From contig NZ_JAKKUV010000001.1 in the NCBI RefSeq assembly GCF_021864465.1, positions 389,895-453,894 of the forward strand: 64,000 bases of DNA. The letters are read 5' to 3'. Below are positions 26,472 to 35,843 of this stretch, piece by piece. Within the stretch, counting starts at the first letter, position 1. Each line of letters opens with the position of its first letter. The notes below the pieces were generated by a model, which saw only the letters and a list, made by a program, of their open reading frames with translations, made no database searches and was not told where the DNA came from. The DNA comes from Hyphobacterium sp. SN044 (GTDB lineage: Bacteria; Pseudomonadota; Alphaproteobacteria; Caulobacterales; Maricaulaceae). Both the position numbers and the translations under genes were made by a program.

Positions 26472-27272
26472 CTAGCCGTCACCTGGCAACTCTGACCAAT
26501 ACGCCCGGACGCCGAGCTGGCGGAAGACGAGGTCCCAGTAGTCGCGCAGCGGGCCGGCCTGATCGGCCTCCCACCCGGCGCGGGGGATGAGGCGGATTTC
26601 GAGCGTCACGCCCATCAGCCCGTCGCCATGCTGCGCCTCGAGCGCCTGGGCGACCTCGACCGGGTCGGGCAGCCGCTCCTCGATCGAACCGCGGCCGCGG
26701 CCATAGACGGTGAAGATCTCCGAATTCTGCAACATGTCCGAGACGAGGACGATGTGACGCCCCGGCACGGACCGGTCGAAGCTGTCTTCGTGCGTCAGGC
26801 CGGCCAGCGCCTCGAGGATCGGGCTTTGCGGCGCATCCTTCGGCGTCACGAGGTCGGAGAGAGCGGTCTGCAGCGGCCCGGCGAACAGCGCCTCATAGCG
26901 CGCCTGGATGCGCTCCGGATTGCGGTAGAGCGGGTTCACCTGCTCGCCGCTGCCCGGATTGCACAGCGAGAAATTGTTGGTGTCGGAGAGATTGCCGTTC
27001 TCGTTGAGCTCGAACAGGGACAGGCGTTCACCGACGCCCAGCCGGTCGCGCTCATTCAGGATCACGCCGGCAATCGCCTCGGCCTGGTCCATGGAATAGA
27101 GGTCGGTCTTGTCGATGATCACCACGCGGTGGGGCGGGGTGACGCCCACGACGCACAGCGTGTCGCGATCGTATTCTTCCGGCTGCAGCGACATGGCGAG
27201 ATAGCTGATCCCGCCCAGGATGCCGAGCACGATGATGATGTTGAAGATACCGAGTGCGTCACGTCCCGACAT
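26472..27272 (-). CDS. Single-pass membrane protein with vWA-like extracytoplasmic domain
   Basis: A 266-aa protein with a GGGGGG-type ribosome site. One membrane helix (about 7-26: ALGIFNIIIVLGILGGISYL) leads to a soluble domain with a vWA-like frame: RVVIIDKTDLYS (about 49-60, where a MIDAS DxSxS would sit) and RHIVLVSDMLQNSEIF (about 165-180). The MIDAS is incomplete (D-K-T-D instead of DxSxS). It is probably a periplasm-facing scaffold. GC is typical of the genome. It lies 54 nt after a four-helix membrane protein on the same strand. Confidence 0.7.
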   Translation of the reverse strand: MSGRDALGIFNIIIVLGILGGISYLAMSLQPEEYDRDTLCVVGVTPPHRVVIIDKTDLYSMDQAEAIAGVILNERDRLGVGERLSLFELNENGNLSDTNNFSLCNPGSGEQVNPLYRNPERIQARYEALFAGPLQTALSDLVTPKDAPQSPILEALAGLTHEDSFDRSVPGRHIVLVSDMLQNSEIFTVYGRGRGSIEERLPDPVEVAQALEAQHGDGLMGVTLEIRLIPRAGWEADQAGPLRDYWDLVFRQLGVRAYWSELPGDG

Positions 27273-27326
27273 GGCAGGCCCCCCTTGGTCGCTGCGGCGT
27301 CAGCCTAGACGGTTGGGATGGCCGCG

Positions 27327-28256
27327 TCAGCGGCCGATCCGCTCCCGTTCGCTGAGGTCGTTGGCCATCTCCATCAGGAGGTCTTCGGCCTCTGCGACCT
27401 GTTCCGGCGTCGCCAGACGGCCCGATGCGGCCTTCTTCAGCGTGCGGTTCAGCTCACGCGCCGACTTCTCGGCATTGCGCTGGACCACGCCATAACCCGG
27501 CAGGGCGTCGTCAAAAGTGCGGCCCTTGAAGGCGGCGATCGCCGCGAAGGTCAGGCCGAGCGTGAGCAGGAGATAGGCTTCCAGCGTCTGTAGGCCGAAC
27601 GGGTTCTCGAACATGTGCGGCAGCGGGGCGAGGATGGCGCCCGTAATGTCCGCTCCGCCGAGCGCCAGCGTTGCGGCGTTCAGTTCCAGGAGGTCGCGAT
27701 AGTGCGCCGCGGCCAGGTTCAGGACCACGATGAAGGCGATGGCGATCGGCAGGCCGATGGCGGCCGGCACGAAGAACCACAGCTTCTTCGGGTTCATCAG
27801 GTGACGCAGGCACAGGAAGCCGATCAGGAAGAAGCTGGCGATGACATTGGTGAAGGACACCGTGATCGCCTGCAGCCAGCCGCCGAGGAGGCCGAGGTCC
27901 GAGCCGGTCGAGAAAAAGTAGGCATTCGCCAGACCCTCGAACAGGACGAGGCCCGCGAGGATGGAGAAGTGCAGGACGTGGCTTTCCGGATAGATGGCCG
28001 CGCGCTCGATCCCTTTCGGCGTCTTCGCCGGATCGGCGTTCGCCGCCGGGGCGTCGAAGGCCCAGCCATGCGTTGCGCGGAACAGTTTCAGATTGGCGAA
28101 GGCGCGGTTGGCGCGGGCGATCGCGAATTGCAGATCATAGTCGCGCTGTTGGCCCTTGGTGCCGCGGGAGACGGAAAAACGCGAGCGGTTTTCCTGCTGC
28201 GGCTCTCCTTCACGGAGATATTGCCGGCTCCCGAAATCTTCGATGTTTGCAGCCAT
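27327..28256 (-). CDS. Hypothetical four-helix membrane protein
   Basis: A 309-aa protein with a GAGGGG ribosome site. An N-terminal soluble part of ~95 residues precedes four hydrophobic segments (about 98-113, 125-145, 155-180, 220-240), and a charged C-terminal tail reads SERERIGR. No family is recognised. It is the first gene of a minus-strand array with the vWA-like gene; the pair resembles a membrane platform plus partner, function unknown. It is divergent from the amidase (204-nt spacer). Confidence 0.65.
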   Translation of the reverse strand: MAANIEDFGSRQYLREGEPQQENRSRFSVSRGTKGQQRDYDLQFAIARANRAFANLKLFRATHGWAFDAPAANADPAKTPKGIERAAIYPESHVLHFSILAGLVLFEGLANAYFFSTGSDLGLLGGWLQAITVSFTNVIASFFLIGFLCLRHLMNPKKLWFFVPAAIGLPIAIAFIVVLNLAAAHYRDLLELNAATLALGGADITGAILAPLPHMFENPFGLQTLEAYLLLTLGLTFAAIAAFKGRTFDDALPGYGVVQRNAEKSARELNRTLKKAASGRLATPEQVAEAEDLLMEMANDLSERERIGR

Positions 28257-28460
28257 TTTGCCCCTCGCTTTTCAAAAGGTCAGTCAGCCCCGCCGCTTTC
28301 GCAGCCATTCATGGTTAAGAAGCAAATGTGGCGAATTGGGGCGGTACATGAGTCCATTTCTGGATCATCCCGGACCATTTCGGGATGGAGATTGACAGGA
28401 AGCATTCATGTTTCATCTCCTGCTTCACGCTTGAACGACACCTGAACGGGGAGGGGAGGC

Positions 28461-30236
28461 ATGTCCGATCGCCACACGACGCGGCGCAGAATGCTGCAGG
28501 GACTGGCCGTGGGGGCGGCGGGGCTCGCCGCCGGACGCGCCGGAGCGCAGGAACAATCCGCGCCGCAATCGATCCCGGGGGCGCTGGGCGCCGAATCGCC
28601 GGCCGCTGAGGCCGCCGCGATTTCTCCGGACACGATTGCCAACGCCGAACGCCTGTTCGCTGTGCGCTATACCGACGAAGAGCGCGCGATGATGGTCGAG
28701 GAAATCGACCAGTGGATCGACCGCATGGTCCGCCTCCGCCAGGTCGACAAGCCGAACACGCTCGCCCCCGCCACCATCTTCGATCCGCGCCTGCCGGGCA
28801 TCGCCTATCGTGAACAGGGCAATACGGTGACCGCATCCGGCCGCGCGGCGGGATCTTTGCCGGGTAATGACACCGACATCGCCTTCGCCCCGGTCTGGAA
28901 ACAGGCCGAGTGGATCCGCTCCCGCCAGATCACATCCCGCCGCCTGACCGACATCTATCTGGCGCGCATCGCGCAGCACGGTCCGCGCCTCGAATGTTTC
29001 GTCACCGTCACCGCCGATATCGCACGGCGCGAGGCCGATGCCGCAGACGCGGAGATCGCCGCCGGGCGCTATCGCGGCCCGCTGCACGGCATTCCCTATG
29101 GCATGAAGGACATTATCGACGTCGCCGGCGTGCGCGGCACCTGGGGCGCGACCCCCTGGCGCGACCGCATCGCCGAACACGACGCCGTCGTGACGACGCG
29201 CCTGCGCGAGGCCGGAGCGGTCCTCCTCGGCAAGACCACGAATGGCGCCATTGCCTATGGCGACCGCTGGTTCGGCGGCATCACCCGCAACCCGTTCAAC
29301 ACCGATGAAGGCTCGTCGGGCTCCAGCGCCGGCTCCGCCTCGGCCACGGCCGCCGCGCTCGTCGGCTTCGGCATCGGGACCGAGACGCTCGGCTCCATCG
29401 TCTCGCCCTCGCACCGCTGCGGCACGACCGGCCTCAGACCCACTTTCGGCCGCGTGCCGCGCGAGGGCGCGATGGCGCTGTGCTGGTCGCTCGACAAGGT
29501 CGGCCCGCTCTGCCGCTCGGCGGAGGACACGGCCTTCGTCCTCGCCGCGATCAACGGCCTTAACGCCACCGAGCCCGGCTCGCTGGGCCATGGCTTCGAT
29601 TGCAATGCCGGACGCGACGTGCGCGGCATGCGTGTCGGCTACAACCCGCAATGGTTCGAGAACGCCGCCGACCCGGACCGCGCCGCTTTGCAGGCCGCCC
29701 GCGATGCCGGCGTCGAACTCGTCGAGGTCTCGATGCCGGACCTGCCCTATGACGCACTGTTCGCCGTCGTCGAGGCGGAATCGGCCGCCGCCTTCGAACA
29801 GCTCACGCTGAGCAATGAGGATGACAGCCTCGTCTGGCAGGACGCCGCAGCCTGGCCGAACACCTGGCGCCGGGCGCGCTTCATCTCGGCGGTCGACATG
29901 GTCAATGTCGACAGGCTGCGCCGTCAGGTCATGACCGCCGCGCACGACATGTTCTCGAATGTCGACGCGGTGATCGGCCCGAACTTCGCGGGCGCGATGC
30001 TGGTGATCACCAACTTCACCGGCCATCCCTGCCTCGCTTTCCGGTCCGGCTTCGTGAACCAGCGCACGCGGACCATCTTCGGCAGCACGGCCAACGAGGA
30101 CGCGACCGAATACCGTGTGCCCTATGCCTCGACGCTCTGGGCGCCGCTGTTCGAGGAAGGCAATCTCGTCGCGCTCGGCCGTGCGATCGAGGAGCGTCTC
30201 GGCGTTGCCGACGAACGGCCGGAGGCTTTCGCATGA
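28461..30236 (+). CDS. Amidase (amidase-signature family), Tat-exported
   Basis: A 591-aa protein with a strong GGGGAGG site and a Tat signal (TTRRRMLQGLAVGAAGLAAG, RR at about 8-9). The amidase-signature core has the catalytic Ser-cisSer-Lys set: Lys in YGMKDIIDVAG (about 217), the Gly/Ser loop DEGSSGSSAGSASATAAAL (about 281-299) and nucleophile GIGTETLGSI. Substrate is unknown; Tat export and a 591-aa length suggest a periplasmic amide or peptide hydrolase rather than GatA. Its end overlaps the GST start (ATGA), so they are co-translated. Confidence 0.92.
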   Translation: MSDRHTTRRRMLQGLAVGAAGLAAGRAGAQEQSAPQSIPGALGAESPAAEAAAISPDTIANAERLFAVRYTDEERAMMVEEIDQWIDRMVRLRQVDKPNTLAPATIFDPRLPGIAYREQGNTVTASGRAAGSLPGNDTDIAFAPVWKQAEWIRSRQITSRRLTDIYLARIAQHGPRLECFVTVTADIARREADAADAEIAAGRYRGPLHGIPYGMKDIIDVAGVRGTWGATPWRDRIAEHDAVVTTRLREAGAVLLGKTTNGAIAYGDRWFGGITRNPFNTDEGSSGSSAGSASATAAALVGFGIGTETLGSIVSPSHRCGTTGLRPTFGRVPREGAMALCWSLDKVGPLCRSAEDTAFVLAAINGLNATEPGSLGHGFDCNAGRDVRGMRVGYNPQWFENAADPDRAALQAARDAGVELVEVSMPDLPYDALFAVVEAESAAAFEQLTLSNEDDSLVWQDAAAWPNTWRRARFISAVDMVNVDRLRRQVMTAAHDMFSNVDAVIGPNFAGAMLVITNFTGHPCLAFRSGFVNQRTRTIFGSTANEDATEYRVPYASTLWAPLFEEGNLVALGRAIEERLGVADERPEAFA

Positions 30237-30877
30237 GGCTCGACGGTCACGTCTTCTACGACTGCGCCACCGCACCGAGTCCGCGCCGCTCGCGCATCTT
30301 CATTGCCGAGAAGGGGATCGAGGTCGAAACCGTCCAGGTTGACCTGAAAAATGGCGAGCACCTTCAGCCACCATACCGGAAACTCAATCCGCGTTGCACC
30401 GTCCCTGCGCTGAAGCTTCCGGACGGCACCGTGCTCGGCGATACGTCCTCGATCGCGCGCTATCTGGAAGAGGTCTGCCCCGAGCCGCCGCTCATGGGGC
30501 GCACGCCGGTGGAAAAAGCCCTTGTGGCGGAATGGAATGCGCGCGCCGAGATGGAAGGTCTCTGGGCCGCCGCCGACGCGCTGCGGAACTCCAGTCCGGC
30601 GCTGAAGGGGCGCGCCCTGCCGGGGCCGGAGGGCTATGAGCAGATCCCGGCGCTCGCCGAGCGGGGTCTGAAGCGCATGGCGGTTTTCATGTCCGTACTC
30701 GATACTCGATTGCAGGACGTGCCCTGGCTGGCGGGTGACGCCTTTTCCAACGCCGATATCACCGCCTTCATCTTTGTCGAGTTCGCAGCCTGGGTGAAAA
30801 TCCGCCCGGAATCAGACATGTCGGCGCTGCGCGAATGGCATCAGGCTATCAGGGCAAGGCCGAGCGCCTCGGCCTGA
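30233..30877 (+). CDS. Glutathione S-transferase family protein
   Basis: A 214-aa protein. The N-terminal thioredoxin-like domain (about 3-85) reads SPRRSRIFIAEKGIEVE, NPRCTVPALKLPDG (cis-Pro before the GSH-binding strand) and DTSSIARYLEEVCP. The C-terminal all-helical domain (about 95-205) ends with WLAGDAFSNADITAFIFVEF. It is translationally coupled to the exported amidase; the shared pathway is unknown. Confidence 0.92.
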   Translation: MRLDGHVFYDCATAPSPRRSRIFIAEKGIEVETVQVDLKNGEHLQPPYRKLNPRCTVPALKLPDGTVLGDTSSIARYLEEVCPEPPLMGRTPVEKALVAEWNARAEMEGLWAAADALRNSSPALKGRALPGPEGYEQIPALAERGLKRMAVFMSVLDTRLQDVPWLAGDAFSNADITAFIFVEFAAWVKIRPESDMSALREWHQAIRARPSASA

Positions 30878-31075
30878 CCCCGGGAAAAGTGTGTCGTTCT
30901 CGCAACAAATTTCGGAAAACCATGTGACGGGCCGGGAAACAGGTGCTTCCGAGGGGGTTTGGACCGGGGATACCCCTTCTTTGAAACAGCACTTTGCGGC
31001 ATGTTCCTTCCCAAGGTCCGGAAAAGGGCCGCATCAGAACTCGGCCACAGGCCGGGAACCGGGAGGACAGTTAAG

Positions 31076-33613
31076 ATGAACATCCGCGTTACGCGCGCAG
31101 CGCTGCTGGCTGCTGCCTCGTCTGCCGTTCTTATGGCCCCGAGCGCTTTCGCTCAGGAAACCGAGACGCAGACCCGTTCCACCGTCGACACCATCGTCGT
31201 GACCGCCCAGAAGCGTGAGCAGGGCATCCAGGACGTTCCGATTGCCGTGACGGCCTTCACCGCCGAACTGCTGCAGAACTCCGGCGTCCGCGACATCAAG
31301 GACCTCACGGTTCTCGCGCCGGGCCTCAACGTCACCTCGACCTCCAACGAGTATTCGACCACGGCGCGTATCCGCGGCGTTGGTACGGTCGGTGACAACC
31401 CGGGTCTGGAAAGCTCGGTCGGCATCGTGATCGACGGCGTGCCGCGCGCCCGTAACGGCGTCAGCTTCGGCGACCTCGGCGAGATCGAGCGCATCGAAGT
31501 GCTGCGTGGTCCGCAGGGCACGCTGTTCGGAGCGAACACCTCCGCGGGTCTGATCAACATCGTCACGGCCGATCCGGAATTCGAATACGGCTACAATCTC
31601 GAAGCCGGCTACATCACGGGCGGCGCCGACGGCTATCGCCTGGCGGGCAGCGTCACCGGCCCGATCGTCGACGACTTCCTCGCCGTCCGCCTCTATGCCG
31701 CACGCGGCAACCGCGATGGCTTCCTGGACGTCCAGACCTTCGGCGGTCCGCGCACCTATGCCGAGGACAACGACCAGGACTTCGTGACCTTCCGCGGCCA
31801 GGCGCTGTTCAATCTCGGCACGCGCGGTGAATTCCAGCTGACGGCCGACGTCACCAATCGCGACGAGAATTGCTGCGGCGCGCCCAGCCTCGTGTCCGGC
31901 CCGACCTCGCTTGCCCTTAACGCGCTGGTCCCGGGTTCGCGCCCGACGCCGGGCAATGAGGCGCCGTTCTCGCGCGTCGTCCAGGCCAACCGCGACACCA
32001 CGCAGGACGTGACCGACGGCGGCTTCCAGGCCGAATTCACCTATGATTTCGATAATTTCGAACTCGTGGCGATCGGCTCGGTCAGGGATTACTCGCTGAT
32101 CACCGGTCAGGACACCGACTTCACCGGCGCCGACGTCGTCTATCGCGACCCGACCCGCAACTCCTTCGACTTCGGAAACGCCACCGCCGAGCTGCGCCTG
32201 CAGGGCACCGCCGGCAATTTCGACTGGATGGTCGGCGGCTTCTATAGCCAGGAAGACCTGACCCGCCGCGACGCCATCCAGTACGGCGTGCATTTCGAGC
32301 CCTATCTCGGCCTGCTGGGCGGTTCGCCGACCCTCGTGACGACCCTGGCCAACGGCCTCGGCGGTGCCTTCATCCCGGGCTATACCCCGCTCGCTCCGGG
32401 CCAGGGTGCTCCGGCCGGCGGCGGCAACAATCTGGGTGACACCTACGAACAGGAAGCCAGCACCTTCGCTCTGTTCACGCACAACACCTGGGCGGTTGGC
32501 GAAAATACCGACCTGACCTTCGGTGTCCGCTGGACCGACACGACGAAGGACGCCCGCGCGGACTTCTCGCCCTCCAATGTTCCGGCGTGCGATGTCTGGG
32601 AAGCGGTGTTCGGCGAAGCGCTCGATTTCACCACGGCGCAGAACCAGGCCATCCTGGCCGGCTTCTCGCAAGCCTCGCAGGTGCCGGTCGCCAGCCTCAT
32701 CCAGTTCGGTACCTTCACCTGTCTGCCGGGCGCGCGGGATGTCTACTCGAACATCAATTTCGACCAGTCGCGTTCGGAAAGCGAACTGACCGGGATCCTC
32801 TCCCTGTCGCACCGCTTCAACGACGACTTCCTGATGTACGGTACGTATTCGCGCGGCTACAAGGCGGGCGGCTTCAACCTCGACCGTTTCGACCAGGCAG
32901 GTGCCCAGCGCGTTGACTTCCAGTCCATCCTGAACGGCAACGCGGTATATCCCGCGCAGTTCGAGCCGGAACTGGTCGACAGCTTCGAGCTTGGCTTCAA
33001 GACCGAAGCCTTCAACGACACGCTGCTGGCCAACCTCTACCTGTTCTACTCCGACTTCGAGACCTTCCAGCTCAACACCTTCAACGGCATCGCCTTCTTC
33101 GTGACCTCGCTCAACGAAGGCGCGACGACCCGCGGTGCGGAACTGGAACTGCTCTGGCTGCCGACCGACAACCTGACCCTTCAGGGCGGCGTGACCTATG
33201 CCGACGCGCAGTACAATGACTTCGCGGCGACCGGCACGCCGGACGTGGACCGCCTGTCGGGCGCCACGATGTCGCTGGCTCCGGAATGGTACACCTCGGG
33301 TGCGATCACCTACCGTGCGCCGCTGGGCGGCAACATGGAGTGGCTGGCCCACCTCGATGGCCGCTACGTTTCCGAGCAGAACACCGGTTCGGACCTTGAC
33401 CCGGAGAAGATCCAGGAAGGCTACACCGTCCTCAACGCCCGCCTCGGCGTCGGCGCGCAGGACGAAAGCTGGGCTCTGGAACTGTGGGCGCGGAACCTCA
33501 CCGACGAGGATTACATCCAGGTCGGCTTCGACGGTCCGTTCCAGCCGGGTTCGTTCAACGCCTTCCTCGGTGCCCCGCGCACCTGGGGCGTGACGCTTCG
33601 GGCACGCCGCTAG
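31076..33613 (+). CDS. TonB-dependent outer-membrane receptor
   Basis: An 845-aa protein with a signal peptide (LLAAASSAVLMAPSAFA, cut near residue 25), a TonB box-like DTIVVTAQKR (about 37-46), the plug domain (QDVPIAVTAFTAELLQNSGV, IERIEVLRGPQGTLFG) and a 22-strand-type barrel ending in ...GVTLRARR. The RGPQGTLFGAN motif and Caulobacter/sphingomonad-like sequence place it among large TBDRs for complex nutrients; the ligand is not deducible. The ATG is preceded by GGGAGGA. A 198-nt leader and a strong terminator make it a single-gene unit. Confidence 0.96.
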   Translation: MNIRVTRAALLAAASSAVLMAPSAFAQETETQTRSTVDTIVVTAQKREQGIQDVPIAVTAFTAELLQNSGVRDIKDLTVLAPGLNVTSTSNEYSTTARIRGVGTVGDNPGLESSVGIVIDGVPRARNGVSFGDLGEIERIEVLRGPQGTLFGANTSAGLINIVTADPEFEYGYNLEAGYITGGADGYRLAGSVTGPIVDDFLAVRLYAARGNRDGFLDVQTFGGPRTYAEDNDQDFVTFRGQALFNLGTRGEFQLTADVTNRDENCCGAPSLVSGPTSLALNALVPGSRPTPGNEAPFSRVVQANRDTTQDVTDGGFQAEFTYDFDNFELVAIGSVRDYSLITGQDTDFTGADVVYRDPTRNSFDFGNATAELRLQGTAGNFDWMVGGFYSQEDLTRRDAIQYGVHFEPYLGLLGGSPTLVTTLANGLGGAFIPGYTPLAPGQGAPAGGGNNLGDTYEQEASTFALFTHNTWAVGENTDLTFGVRWTDTTKDARADFSPSNVPACDVWEAVFGEALDFTTAQNQAILAGFSQASQVPVASLIQFGTFTCLPGARDVYSNINFDQSRSESELTGILSLSHRFNDDFLMYGTYSRGYKAGGFNLDRFDQAGAQRVDFQSILNGNAVYPAQFEPELVDSFELGFKTEAFNDTLLANLYLFYSDFETFQLNTFNGIAFFVTSLNEGATTRGAELELLWLPTDNLTLQGGVTYADAQYNDFAATGTPDVDRLSGATMSLAPEWYTSGAITYRAPLGGNMEWLAHLDGRYVSEQNTGSDLDPEKIQEGYTVLNARLGVGAQDESWALELWARNLTDEDYIQVGFDGPFQPGSFNAFLGAPRTWGVTLRARR

Positions 33614-33637
33614 GCGGGGGGACGCCAAACGGCATGG

Positions 33638-33672
33638 AAAGGCCGGGGCGGCAACGCCCCGGCCTTTTCTTT
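33638..33672 (+). terminator. Terminator of the TonB-dependent receptor gene
   Basis: A 12-bp stem aaggccggggcg / cgccccggcctt with loop gcaa is followed by ttcttttcc. Confidence 0.88.
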
Positions 33673-33737
33673 TCCACAATCACTGGATACCGACGGCGAA
33701 ACTTCCTATTTCGGGGCGTGAACCGGCAGGGCGGTCT

Positions 33738-34805
33738 ATGGCGAAGCAATTGCCCATCTTCAGCGAACGTGTCTGGCGCATCATCGGCGCCGGACTGATT
33801 GCGTTCGTGCTCGTGGGCGTGATCGGCATCCACTTCTCCGGCGTGTCGGCGGGGCGGCTCGAACGCCAGTTGCTCGACCATGCCGACGACGCACTCGCCG
33901 GCCGCGAACATGCCTGGGCGCATGTGCGCATGGATGGCCAGCGGGCGATTCTCGAAGGCCGCGCACCGAGCGAAGCCGCGCGGCTTGATGCCGTGTCGGC
34001 CGCGCTGCGCTCGACCTGGTCGGGCGGCGAGGTGGCGGGCGGGGTCACCCGCGTGATCGACCTGACGACACGGACCGATTTCGAAGCCGTCTTCGCTTTC
34101 CGCGCGACGGCGTCCAATGGACGGATCACCATTCTCGGCGATGCCGCGAGCGAGCGCGCCGTGCGGTCCATCACGGATTATGCCCGCCAGCTCTTCCCGG
34201 CAGGCCAGGAAATCTCGCTGACCGTCACGAATGACGGGTCCGCGCCGGCCAATGACTGGGAAACCGCGGCCAAACGCATCATTGCCGAACTCGCGCGCCT
34301 CGAACGCGGAACGGGTGTGCTGACCGATCACGAGATCGGACTATTTGGTCATGCCGGCAGCGATCAGACCGCGCGTTCGGTTCTGAACATGTCCGCGGAT
34401 CTGCCGCCCGGTTTCACGGCCTCGGCCTATCTGGTCGATCGCAACGGACGCACCCATGACGGCATCACCAGCGTCGCGGGTTGCGACGCCGTCGTCCGCG
34501 CCGCACGCGCCGACGAATCGATCCGCTTTACACCGGGCCAGGCCGGGCTGACGACGGGTTCGCGCGAGGCTGTGCGCCGCATCGGCGAAATCCTGACCGG
34601 CTGCCCGCCCGCGCGGGTGACCGTTTCGGTCCGCGTGACCGGAGATCCGGGCGAAGCCGCGGTCGCGTTGACCGAGGCGCGGGCGCAGGAGGCGATGGAC
34701 ACGCTCGCCGAGGCGGGCCTGTCGCCCGACCGGCTGGCGTGGAATGCGTCCGAAACCCAGGCCGAAATCATCCGGTTCGACATCGTACCGGCGGAAGGAG
34801 AATAG
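33738..34805 (+). CDS. Membrane-anchored BON/OmpA-like envelope protein
   Basis: A 355-aa protein. One N-terminal helix (about 14-34) is followed by BON-like repeats (DGQRAILEGRAPSEAARLDAV, NGRITILGDAASERAVRSIT) and a C-terminal OmpA-type peptidoglycan-binding-like domain (FTPGQAGLTTGSREAVRRIG, about 260-350) with the degenerate end LSPDRLAWNASETQ. The layout is that of envelope-stress or cell-wall anchoring proteins. The Shine-Dalgarno is weak. A 159-aa membrane/helix-hairpin-helix protein begins directly after it (1 nt between stop and next ATG), so they form one operon. Confidence 0.72.
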   Translation: MAKQLPIFSERVWRIIGAGLIAFVLVGVIGIHFSGVSAGRLERQLLDHADDALAGREHAWAHVRMDGQRAILEGRAPSEAARLDAVSAALRSTWSGGEVAGGVTRVIDLTTRTDFEAVFAFRATASNGRITILGDAASERAVRSITDYARQLFPAGQEISLTVTNDGSAPANDWETAAKRIIAELARLERGTGVLTDHEIGLFGHAGSDQTARSVLNMSADLPPGFTASAYLVDRNGRTHDGITSVAGCDAVVRAARADESIRFTPGQAGLTTGSREAVRRIGEILTGCPPARVTVSVRVTGDPGEAAVALTEARAQEAMDTLAEAGLSPDRLAWNASETQAEIIRFDIVPAEGE

Positions 34806-34806
34806 A

Positions 34807-35286
34807 ATGCTCTGGCTGATCTGGCAGATGTGGTTCCTGCTCGCGCTTGCGCTCGGGATTGGGGTCGTCATCGGCTGGCGCATCTGGGGTGCGTCGCCGG
34901 ACGCCGATGGCCGTTCGCTTGCCGCTGCGCGCGACGAGGTCGAGCGTCTGCGCCGCGAGAATGACGACCTGCACCGTTCGCTCGCCATGGCGCGCCGCGA
35001 CCGCGAGGAGTCTGTGGTCGAGCCGGTCTCCGTCATCGCGGTTCCGAAGGCCGCCGAGCCGGTCGTCGAGCCAGTCCTGGGAGAGGAAGAAGACGATCTG
35101 CAGGCGATCAAGGGCCTGGGTCCGAAGGCGGCCAAGGCGCTCAAGGCCGGCGGCGTGGTGCGCTATGCGCAGATCGCCGCATGGTCGGACGAGGACATCG
35201 CCCAGTGGGACACCGATCTCGGCGCCCGCGGCCGCATCGTCCGCGATGACTGGGTGGGACAGGCGAAAACGCTGTCGGTCCGCTAG
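34807..35286 (+). CDS. Membrane protein with helix-hairpin-helix-like C-terminal domain
   Basis: A 159-aa protein. Residues 1-25 form a membrane helix, residues ~38-70 a charged coiled-coil segment (ARDEVERLRRENDDLHRSLA), and the C-terminus has DDLQAIKGLGPKAAKALKAG and ARGRIVRDDWVGQAK. This last domain is the same as the C-terminal extension found on many alphaproteobacterial NuoE proteins. It may bind nucleic acid or act as a protein-protein module. A GGAG site precedes the ATG, which follows the upstream stop by 1 nt. Confidence 0.8.
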   Translation: MLWLIWQMWFLLALALGIGVVIGWRIWGASPDADGRSLAAARDEVERLRRENDDLHRSLAMARRDREESVVEPVSVIAVPKAAEPVVEPVLGEEEDDLQAIKGLGPKAAKALKAGGVVRYAQIAAWSDEDIAQWDTDLGARGRIVRDDWVGQAKTLSVR

Positions 35287-35289
35287 CGC

Positions 35290-35775
35290 CTAGAGCGGCG
35301 GGACATTGTCCAGAACGTCCTGCGAATCATAGACATTCGGTTGGAGCGGGCGAGGTCCGGCCCCGCCGAGCACTTCCAGCGTCACCGTCTCGCGCCGTTC
35401 GCTGCCCGGCGAAAAGCTGAGGCCTACACCGACACCCGAAGCCCGAAATCCGCCCGAGCCGAAACTCTGCGCGACACTGACGCCGCCGCGCACCGGGCCA
35501 TCGCCCGAACCGCGCTGGTCGCGGCTGTCATTGACGACGCGGAACCACGTATAGCCGTTGTCGAGGGTGAGTTCCGCCGCGCGGCGAAGCGCCAGGTCTG
35601 CGACGCGCGGGGAGGGCAGGTCGGACCCGCCCGTGAAACTGACGCGCCAGCGATTATTCTCGATCCGCACTTCCCGGTAGCCGGGATCGCGCGCGCTGTC
35701 CGCCGGGGCATAGACGCTGGGACTGGCGCAGGCGGCCAGCAGGGCGGTCGAAACGAGAATGGCGAAACGGCGCAT
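35290..35775 (-). CDS. CC0125/CC1285-family lipoprotein
   Basis: A 161-aa protein with a lipoprotein signal MRRFAILVSTALLAACAS (lipobox LLAAC, Cys about 16). The mature part has the family's recurrent pattern of YREVRIENNRWRVSFTGG followed by ADLALRRAAELTLDNGYTWF and a Gly-rich strand region. Described mainly from Caulobacter-group genomes; function unknown, probably outer-membrane associated. It is convergent with the 159-aa gene (3-nt gap). Confidence 0.83.
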   Translation of the reverse strand: MRRFAILVSTALLAACASPSVYAPADSARDPGYREVRIENNRWRVSFTGGSDLPSPRVADLALRRAAELTLDNGYTWFRVVNDSRDQRGSGDGPVRGGVSVAQSFGSGGFRASGVGVGLSFSPGSERRETVTLEVLGGAGPRPLQPNVYDSQDVLDNVPPL

Positions 35776-35843
35776 GGTTACGCTCCCGGATTTGAGTCCC
35801 TCGGCCCAGTATACGCCATTTACGGGTTTTGCGTTCCGGCTTG

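Noticed and set aside
31034-33679. 881-codon minus-strand open frame covering the TonB-dependent receptor gene
   Set aside because: Exact antisense of a gene with signal peptide, plug and barrel motifs. GC-rich third positions keep the opposite strand open. No ribosome site or family motif.
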